Part shown: piece after piece, positions 56,000 to 64,000 of the stretch
How the letters are laid out: every line of letters begins with the position of its first letter
How positions within the stretch are numbered: the first letter of the stretch is position 1
Assembly (NCBI GenBank): GCA_009760855.2
Contig: WPIO01000076.1
Location: 126,001-190,000, forward strand
Length of the DNA: 64,000 nucleotides
Reading direction: 5' to 3'
Source: Cristatella mucedo
Lineage: Eukaryota; Bryozoa; Phylactolaemata; Cristatellidae
The notes under the pieces: generated by a model
The model's database searches: none
Seen by the model: only the letters and a program-made list of their open reading frames with translations
Told to the model about the DNA's origin: nothing
Program-made: the position numbers and the translations under genes

Positions 56000-58900
56000 G
56001 CTAGCATCGGACCTCTGCTTCAGGAGGCGCGTAATAGTAATAACGATACCCTATTTGTATAGCACCAGCACAGAACTTAATTTCTCCCCAGGAAGATTTA
56101 CGGACGCTGCAACGATACTAAATTGTCGGCGATAAAATGGGTGTAGTTGACGAGTATTATGGTTTCTAGTGAAATTGGCTGCTGCTGATCTGTTACACTT
56201 ACAAAATAATGCACACCCTCGTTCCTGGGGTCTTACTGCTCTTGTCTTATAGGCTTCTCATGTCAATATCGAATAAAAGGCTTTTAGAAAGGACACCATT
56301 TTACAGTGAAGACAAAAATAAAAAAGTCCGAATATTTATTCCTTATAAAACGTACTTCCGTGCTACCATGATTGTGTACGTATACTTTCCTCAGCATCAT
56401 GTCTGTAAGAGAACATATTTCAAGAAACTGAGGCTTTTCTCAGCTCTCGTGGTTTTTCTTCGATTGAGCAAAGATATTTTGCAATACAGTTTTTCCCGGT
56501 AAAATGAATAATAATAATACACTTGATAGAGCGCCCTTACAGACTTCTCTCTTTATAGGTGTTTTACTTTTGCGGCAAAAGAAACACGATCGATTGGTGA
56601 GTGTTATCATATTCGATAAACAACATGAAAACCAAAGTTAAAGGCGACATTCACTGGGTTAGCATGCAAGTACGGTTTGTGACAACATGCAGCAGTGAGA
56701 GCACGAATATGCACGCCAAGGACGAATCACAAGGACCTAATAAATGCTGTCATGGATATGAGCGTTTATAAAAAAAATTAATGTGCTCAAGTTAGGAGAT
56801 AGCGTGACACAAGTGAGTTCAAGGCTTTGGAAGCGTACGAACTAAATTCACGGTCTCCAAATGATTTGAGGTTTTTCAAGAGATAAAGGTAACAGTTAGA
56901 TTTCGAAAAGCTGGTAGTACGATGCTTAGCCTAGTGAGGGAGTAAATCTGACAGGTAGTCTGAAGCCTAAGAATGAAATGACCTAAACTTACGTGATACA
57001 AAAATTGAAGTCGATGCCTTGCTTGACTGGTAGCCAGCTCAGGTCGACGAAAGGTGGTTTGAAATGGCCATTGCGAAGCTCACGATAGACGAGCATAGCT
57101 ACGGAGTTTTTCACCAGCAATGTGACGCCTAGTTGCAAGTGTCGGTAGGCCAGCAAGCAGTGAGTTACAGAAGTCAAGACGGGTTGTCGCAAAGGCAACG
57201 ATTAACTTAGATGTGGTATCCTTATCTATACAAAACCGATAATTAGCGATGCTGCGTAGTCGAAAGTTGCCCGATTTGATTTGGTGCTGACGTACTTCAA
57301 CCGAAATAACACCTCAGCTTTTAATTACAACCAAACTACTATGACAAATTGAAGTATCGTTAAAATAATCTATTTAACACCAAATGGCAGCCTTCAAATT
57401 CCCTCTAATCTTGACGTTTGCGATATTCTGACGTTTCAATAGGTTCCTTTGAAGCGGAGAGCTATTTTGCATTGAGCTATGTTGCATCCTTCGATTCTTA
57501 TCTTCCTTGTTAACGGCAGTCGGGTTACAAAGGCAGCCCAAATACGTTGGCTTTTTTTCCACTCGCCATCTACAAAGTATCAACAGTATTGCAACGATCA
57601 CTTTCTCATGAAAACCCGGCAACAGCGTTTTAACATGACAGGATCGCATCATTAGATAAGTATGCTGTGAAACGCCTGATAACTAACTACATCATGGTAC
57701 CTTGAGTAGCTTAGACTCTCTTCATCGATGGACATAAAGCATCATATCCTTTTGAGTAGGAATCATCAAATACCTTATTTCAATCAAATCTCGTGGTTAA
57801 AACCATAGAAAATAGTCTCACGAGTATATTCAAAGAATCGCCATCGGCCCATCATGTTTACCCAGTTCGTAATGATTTCTAGCAAGTAAGAATACAATTA
57901 AAGTGAAAGTAATTTACAGCTGTACAGTTTCGAGAAATCCTGAATCATCAACCTAGTTCAATGTGAGCTGATGTCTTATGATCAGAACACTCTGCGTTCC
58001 ATCCACTTCAAGGTTTTCGGGTAAAGTATCGTATTTGTACCAAACAATATGCCTTTCTTTCAGTACTATAGGGAGCAACAGATATCGTGCATCACCAATA
58101 ACCACTAATTTGAAATGCAATAGCTGATTTTAATGACTTGAAGGTCATATCAATTCAGTGCTACTCTGGAATTTTCACTAGAGTTATACAATCAATGGTA
58201 AGACCAGTTTGACGATTTACCACTGATTCTAGTACTTAGGCACGTGTCTCAATAACAACTAAGGCAGTATAAAAACGAAGACTGCAATGTGTCTATAAAT
58301 GGCGATGTTGCCACGATCCTTTATTTAGCTTCGCTTATTAATGCATTCTTACCTTTTCGGAGTTTTCTAGTCTACTTTTTGGAACTTGTAGCCACATTTT
58401 TCTCTTCTATGTTGAATAGATACAGTTTATTTATGTAACTACAAATCACTAACGTTTAAACGGAAAGCATTAAACTGCATGCTAACCATTTTTCGCCTAA
58501 TTCCACGTATAGGTATTTTGCTAAAAGATATTATTCACAATAGTTTGCAGATAAGAGCACCACTATAATTACCCAGCTTAAGGTGTGGTAATTCTATAGT
58601 GCAGCCAATTCATGCTAGCCAATAGTTATCTAATGAGTAGCTTTTATTTCATGATAAATGGCTTGCAAGCTGACCCAAATAAGACCACGATAAACCATTC
58701 TCGCTGGATGTAAGGGTAACGTCTCTGCGAACAAATTTGATTTACGCGCACTGAGCCGTCTGAAACTGACTTTTCACGATTACCAATTACTACCTTTACC
58801 ACCAAAAGGTTAGTTTTCTTAAAACATTTTGGAAATATCTTCGCCCACCAATAAATCTAATTTCACAAAAATCAGCCGAAATATAGAAGACATAATTAAT

Positions 58901-59370
58901 GTTTGAAATGTATTACTCCGTCGCAGTATAGGCTTAGCTCCATGTCACTTCATAATATCAGGTGACAGGGGTTTGAAGTTAGCTTTTATATTTATAGGTA
59001 CTACAAGCACTGTAAACTGCAATGCATTTTCCTGTACTAGCATTACTAATTGCTGCATTATAACTTTCCGAGCTGTCCGGATCAGGCTTTCCTAACATTA
59101 AATCAAGTAAGTCTCAAACACTTAGGCTCATAATTCCAGGCTAATTAATCATTTATTATTTAGAATAATTATATTACAATTGCATAGTAACTTTTTAGAA
59201 CTAAATCTCATTCGAGACAAATTACAGATGCTGTATATAAAACAGGACACAATGATTTGTGGTAACTGTGACAACCAGCTGGCTCAGTGTAAGCAGGAAC
59301 GAGCACACGAAAGACAACTTTTAAAAACTCACTAAATACTGTAATAAAATTAGCGTTTACCATTTGGAGA
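56000..59370 (-). repeat. Repeat family E, copy E3 (inverted)
   Basis: Reverse complement of E2 along its length: 56,180-56,400 with 15,540-15,770, 57,880-58,170 with 13,780-14,030, 58,560-58,850 with 13,100-13,340, 58,860-59,080 with 12,800-13,020, and 59,100-59,360 with 12,545-12,790. It carries LINE A10 at the same internal site as A2. Confidence 0.65.
56505..57300 (-). mobile_element. LINE family A fragment A10 inside repeat E3
   Basis: The minus-strand 3' end is at 56,505 (AATAATAATACACTTGATAG). The RT C-terminal remnant near 57,198-56,989 contains AMLVYRELRNGHFKPPF and LSWLPVKQGIDF. The 5' junction (reverse complement GGTTGAAGTACGTCAGC) matches that of A2, so both derive from one insertion before E was duplicated. 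Confidence 0.7.
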
Positions 59371-59949
59371 TATCTATAAAGACTGTAAACATAAGTGTAT
59401 GACCATTAAATTTCACAACGCTGCATATAGTAGGGAGGAAACTACGTCTGAAAGTTGTTCCCTATTGTTGAACTTATCGTCAACCATTGTGGACTGATGA
59501 AAAGTCGACTTACGACAGGTTTTCCGATGGCAAAATATATTTCGGAAGTTGGGGGCTGACAGTAGTTCAAATTTTGCTCAGTGCCTTGTAGACGCGAATT
59601 GACTAGGAAAAAACCAATAATAATTTCTCTGCCATTGATATCAGTCACTATTTGAAAACTTTCAGAGATTTGAAAAGCTTAATATAACTTTACAGGCCAT
59701 TTCGAAATATTGGCCAAAGCCAAATGACTCTTTTGAAATCAGCCTGTGCAGTTCTATTCGTGAGGTGATTTACAGGTAACATACATTTTTTTCAAATACT
59801 ACTTATGTAATTTATCTTTGTATATGCTGCTCTCAGAACAGAATCAATATCCTTATTCAACTCGTCAAATACGGATAGCTCTGCCTAATATTCTAAACCG
59901 CGTTCAATGAAAGCTTATCTCTTATTTACCTGAATAGATTGCTCCCCTT

Positions 59950-60750
59950 TAATCTTATCTTGATTGGGCTTAGTATTACATTTCTACTCAACGAACGAAA
60001 TTGATTCATTCCAGTAGATAGCAAAAGATATCGCGAATCACCAACGACCGCTCGTTTGAAATACTAGTACAATGCGGTAAATGAAGTTATAATTATTCAT
60101 TGTAGCTGTTACATCCTCCAATTTAAATTATTCAAATATATTGTACGAGTTAAGTTGATGGCTTATAACTGACTCTCATATTGAGGCATTAATTTCAATC
60201 AACGGCTAAGGCTAGTATGTTCACTAAGGCAGGTACACTATCGAGTGATTTATTAGCTCTGCTTATCAATGCAGCCCCATACGTCGAGCAATCAAATTTA
60301 TTTGCGTGATTGATTGTGTACGTTACCCATTCCCTTTTCTGATAGCTTAATAGCTCCTTAAGTGGATTTTACCTAACGCGAAGTGAGCAACTCAGGCATT
60401 GAGAGAGTAAAGCGGTAGCTTCTATCGGTGGTTTGCTTAATTTCTTATACGACTAGTTAGTCCACGAATGCATTTTGTATACAATCTTTCTCTGACATAA
60501 GTCGCTTTTATTAAACTAATTAAGGCATGTGTCTAAGTACTGCTAATTTATGCTAGCTAATAGTTCTTTAAATGAGTAGCTTAGATTGTATAGTTAATGA
60601 CTAGCAAACTTTGGCTACCTACGTAAGGCCACGTGTAACTATTCTTTACTCAATGGGTTGCATCGCTGGCAACGAATGGGATTAAGATGTGCTGTGTAAC
60701 CAGAAAGAGGCTTTTTTTGATCAACATTAATCCTCTTTAATTCTAAAAGG
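59950..60750 (-). repeat. Repeat family E, copy E4 (partial, inverted)
   Basis: Matches E3 with the same spacing: 60,020-60,090 with 58,080-58,140 (GATATCGCGAATCACCAAC versus GATATCGTGCATCACCAAT), 60,210-60,280 with 58,255-58,350, and 60,545-60,680 with 58,605-58,730. No ORF. The stretch 59,370-59,950 between E3 and E4 shows nothing recognisable. Confidence 0.5.
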
Positions 60751-62090
60751 CTAGTAAGCTGTCTAGAATGATGTTAAAATCTCATTGACCACTTATTAGG
60801 ATAATATTTACTACATTCAGCTGAGACATTGAAGACCTATTCAATTTGCTTTATGGAGAAGTCAATCACAGCATTGTATTTTTAGTTTACATATTTATTT
60901 GAGTATGCAACAAATCCCCTTTGTATACCTAGTTTTTACCGTCGTACAATGGGAGATCATGATGCTTCTGAAACATGTTAGGCTTCTAGGTAAAACGTGT
61001 AATGTTTTGACAATACCAGCACGCTATTTCGTACTGGACTAGCGAACTGCTTCTTAAATTTTTTTTACCTGCACCCACTAGTTTCCCACGACAATTAGGC
61101 CCACCTTTTGGAACGGCACCTCGTCGGCACAAGCTCAGAGGTACTTGAGAATATCCTAAATACAGGTAAGCTTCTAATATGGCAATTTACAAAGGAGTCA
61201 CGTAAAAATGAGCCTACGTATATGTTCCTCCTGCATTCTTTTGAGAAAAGAGTATCCTAGCGTACGGTTTTCGTGCTCTAAAAAAATGGTACGTTGGTGT
61301 CATTATTGTGTGCGGCGGCGTTAAGGATTGTGGCCTCAATTCTCACCCATCTGTAAGGGAACTCAAAGCTTCATTTAGATCGTCTTGCAGAATCTCTGCT
61401 GAAGCTTCATAAAACCAACAGGACAAAGACTTTAGATCAGTCGTGCTTTTTTTGGATCAGGTTTGGAACATTTTATTCATCATTGAATTTAATACGTACT
61501 CTGATGTGTACTTTTTGTTAATGCATAAACTGTATTTCGTTACCTGCATGTCTGCCACCAGCACCAGAATTGCTGAAAGGACGACAACCAGGAGAAACTA
61601 CATGGCCGACGTTTCTCCTTCTGTCGTAATCTGAAAAACCTCATTTGAGTCTTATCTTGGCAAAAGCAGGTGAAATATTTAACGGAAACGCTAAACACTG
61701 CTTGACGTACACCTTAAGAAGACTCGTTAGTACGTATCGGACATCTAAAATCTGCCAGGAAAAGTTTGTAGCCGGATTTTCCAGAGCATTGTCAAACTCA
61801 GTAGTCATACTCTTAGTTCACATAGTACAACTTAATAGAACGTACAGGCTGAGCGACGCCATTGGTGATCTACTTAGTGTGAATATACAGCTGAAATGTA
61901 TGAGACCCCCAAATACGACCAACACCAGCCCAACATATTCTTTCCTGACTAAACGGTTACACAATGCTGAGGATAAATTGTTAGACATTGTCAGTTTCGG
62001 CGGTGCATGGATGAGAATTTAAGTTAGTCAACTGAAAGCAGTCTTCATCACAAAAGAGGGTAATTATCTCCTACAACCACGTGACGTTAG
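60750..62090. other. Unassigned sequence with one hypothetical ORF
   Basis: No repeat match. It contains the hypothetical ORF at 61,645-62,022. Confidence 0.4.
61645..62022 (+). CDS. Hypothetical ORF of 125 codons
   Basis: Reads MSLILAKAGEIFNGNAKH, a central hydrophobic run (LSNSVVILLVHIVQLN), and ends LLDIVSFGGAWMRI. It is not inside any repeat identified here, and 125 codons is long for AT-rich non-coding DNA. No domain, splice signal or second copy was found. It may be chance or a single decayed gene. Confidence 0.2.
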   Translation: MSLILAKAGEIFNGNAKHCLTYTLRRLVSTYRTSKICQEKFVAGFSRALSNSVVILLVHIVQLNRTYRLSDAIGDLLSVNIQLKCMRPPNTTNTSPTYSFLTKRLHNAEDKLLDIVSFGGAWMRI

Positions 62091-62573
62091 TATCAGGTAC
62101 CTCGATCCAAAATACGCACGGAAACGAGGTTTTTCCTCTTTTAATGCTCTTTTTGACTGTGTTGATCGTGACCAGTCTCTCTCTGCCGCTTGCAATTCAG
62201 GCTTCAGGGGTCATGCAGGACCCTCGTGGTGGTCCTCGCTTGACGGTGAACTTGTTTCTCATTCCTGAGATTGTGAGCAATTGAAGCAGCATTCCAATTT
62301 TTCAGAGCAGGAGGAGGCAGTCATCCTGACTGAGAGCGTGAAAGCGCAAGCATATCTGTGAGCATCTGCGCTATTCATTACAACAAATGTCGAGTTTTCA
62401 CGAAATGTGATACCCGCAAAGTACAGTGTTTTACCAGCTAGATCAGCATACAATTTCTTACACCTGGACAGTATTGATGGAATGCATATATCGGCACGTG
62501 CATGTGAGTATGTGAGTGTGCCTGCATGAACAGGTTTGTGTCTGAGTTTGTGTGTATGTGGGTGTGTGGGTGT

Positions 62574-62637
<64 letters not shown>

Positions 62638-63180
62638 AAGTGCGAGTGCGATTGTGAGTGTGTGTGTGTGTGTTTTCTGTCATGTTTACGCGGTCACGCA
62701 TACTCGGATATAGCAAATGTAGCACATTCTTGTCAGTCATTAACAACTGATGCGATAATATAATCAAGCAGGAGTCCTGATAAAAACAGAACTAATACTC
62801 AGTAATAATAATCTCACAAGTGATTTCGATGGTCTTCAGTAGAATAAAATGCCTCAATTGTGGTGCATTTTCAATTTACCTTACTGAGATGCTGGCGCTT
62901 GGTATAATGATTAGAACCTGGGAGACGACCCTGTGCTTTAAATCAGTGTCGCCCCTGGATCTACGCCTAAGGGTAATGCTCTCAAAAATACCCCATGCAT
63001 TTTAGGGTCTGAGAAGGCTTAAGAATTCCCCTCTCGCACTCTTTTGCTGCTTTCGAAACGACGCCGGAATATCAGCTTTCCAAAAATGTAGTCGACTATC
63101 TGTTGCTCATTTAACAAACACTAATTTTCATGAGGTACCGCTGAAAACAAGCGAGAAACTACACCTCCATGATAGTTATA
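62090..63180 (+). repeat. Repeat family D, partial copy D3
   Basis: 62,170-62,560 matches D1 at 43,680-44,060 (GATTGTGAGCAATTGAAGCAGCAT versus GATTGTGAGCAATTGCAGCAGCAT). 62,810-63,180 matches D2 at 50,110-50,480. The TG tract (62,566-62,636) lies between the two blocks. It lacks the coding remnant. Confidence 0.6.
62566..62636. repeat. (TG)n microsatellite
   Basis: Long TG run within D3; ORFs through it are artefacts. Confidence 0.95.
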
Positions 63181-63184
63181 ATAA

Positions 63185-63345
63185 TGTAATAATGATGCTC
63201 TTGATAAAGCGCCCTCGGAGAACTTAATCTCTCTCTAGGTGCTCTATATTTGTTACAAGGGGAAGCGCAATTGAATGGTGAGTAAAATTATGCTTGATGA
63301 ACAGTATGGATAACAAGGTAAGTAGTGACATATTTTTATCAGAAT
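63185..63345 (-). mobile_element. Solo LINE A-like 3' end
   Basis: Minus orientation: AATAATGATGC, then the stem CGCCCTCGGAGAACTTAATC with TCTCTCTAGGTGCTC, then TTGAATGGTGAGTAAAATTA as in other family A 3' ends. It fades after about 160 bases, so it is either severely 5'-truncated or a tail borrowed by another element. Confidence 0.65.
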
Positions 63346-63349
63346 TTGA

Positions 63350-64000
63350 CGAATCCAGTAAAGGCATTCCGCTTATGGCTGCGGACAGCCTTAGACAATA
63401 CCTCATCCAATGAAACGTGACTTTGATCAACGATAAACCGTAACAAAAGCTCAGTACTTTCTTTGACATGTTGACACTACTTTTTTAAACAGATACCTCT
63501 CATATTTTGTGTGATTACTTCATCAAGTTGTAGAATAAAATTCCATGCAAAAAAGTGCTACCTTGAACGTGCCAAAATTTGCGTTTTATCACACTGAACT
63601 GATTTAGCTTTGTCTCGTGAACCAAAGAAAGTTTAGCAACGAGACGTGTGTGACCTAATCTCAAGCGACATACGTTAGGAAGTAAAGGGCACACCCATGA
63701 TTTATAATCTTGAAAGATCCTGCTAGTGATTGACACATGGCCACAAAGTAGTTCTATCCGTAAGTGTAAGACAATTAAATGCAGCAGTAATTTTCCTTGC
63801 GGCATTCACAAACTGTAATCTGACTTAAAAATTGTTCGTTAAACATCATCAACAAGACTACCATGAGCTGTTTGTTACTGTCGGCCAATAATCGGCGTTG
63901 CTGATTCTAACACTATACTAAGCTCTTCTTTGTTTGGCTATGCTTTTCGGGTTTTCTACGGATTAAAAATTTAAGCTCCAATTACTAAAGATGGTAACTA
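63350..64000. other. Unassigned sequence to the window edge
   Basis: No repeat or gene recognised. A 96-codon minus ORF at 63,515-63,805 has no recognisable features. Confidence 0.35.

Noticed and set aside
62259-62767. Histidine/threonine-rich and cysteine/valine-rich ORFs
   Set aside because: Products of the TG tract at 62,566-62,636; no independent coding signal.
1-64000. CRISPR arrays, bacterial operons, rRNA or intact tRNA genes
   Set aside because: No regularly spaced direct repeats, ribosome binding sites or complete tRNA folds were seen; the only tRNA-like sequence is the SINE at 42,660-42,800.

Overview
The window looks like intergenic or heterochromatic DNA of an invertebrate animal, AT-rich and dominated by decayed repeats. 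I found no intact protein-coding host gene. The metazoan assignment is inference. It rests on a jockey-superfamily (L2/CR1/Rex1-like) LINE with (ATT)n tails, a second related LINE with (TACAT)n tails, a tRNA-derived SINE, long TG and AT microsatellites, and remnants of a Polinton/adintovirus-like DNA element. Cnidarians, sponges and other marine invertebrates commonly carry this mix; I cannot name the species.

Layout. Positions 1-10,515 (virus-like island I) hold a string of broken, AT-rich, closely packed small genes, mostly on the minus strand. They include a packaging-ATPase-like pseudogene (5705-6289), a phospholipase-A2-like VP1-type pseudogene (6707-7190), helical proteins and a fibre-like protein on the plus strand (9363-10515). 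A 5'-truncated LINE (A1, 3645-5636) interrupts the island and is bounded by a perfect 7-bp target-site duplication. From 10.56 to 15.96 kb lie two copies (E1, E2) of an unclassified repeat that reappears inverted at 56.0-60.75 kb (E3, E4). From 17.9 to 38.2 kb three copies of a second unclassified repeat (F1 minus, F2 plus, F3 plus) form a large imperfect inverted repeat followed by a direct repeat. LINE copies A3 to A6 and B1, B2 sit inside them, and F2 acts as the empty-site reference.

From 38.2 to 41.05 kb there is LINE copy A7 and featureless DNA. A third repeat family, D, occurs at 41.05-46.23 and 49.0-52.6 kb as direct copies and partly at 62.1-63.2 kb. D carries an old minus-strand coding remnant conserved between copies. 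Between D1 and D2 lies virus-like island II (46.97-48.98 kb), another cluster of small broken AT-rich ORFs. Positions 52.6-55.6 hold LINE copy A9 (minus), split by a nested LINE B3, and joined at its 5' end to a gag-like ORF. The last 3 kb hold D3, a solo LINE tail and unassigned sequence.

Nothing here forms a working pathway. The value of the window is as a fossil record: two virus-like islands, at least two LINE families with nested insertions that give relative ages, and duplicated blocks that preserve pre-insertion sites. All similarity calls were made by eye from translations and alignment of the window to itself; no database was searched.
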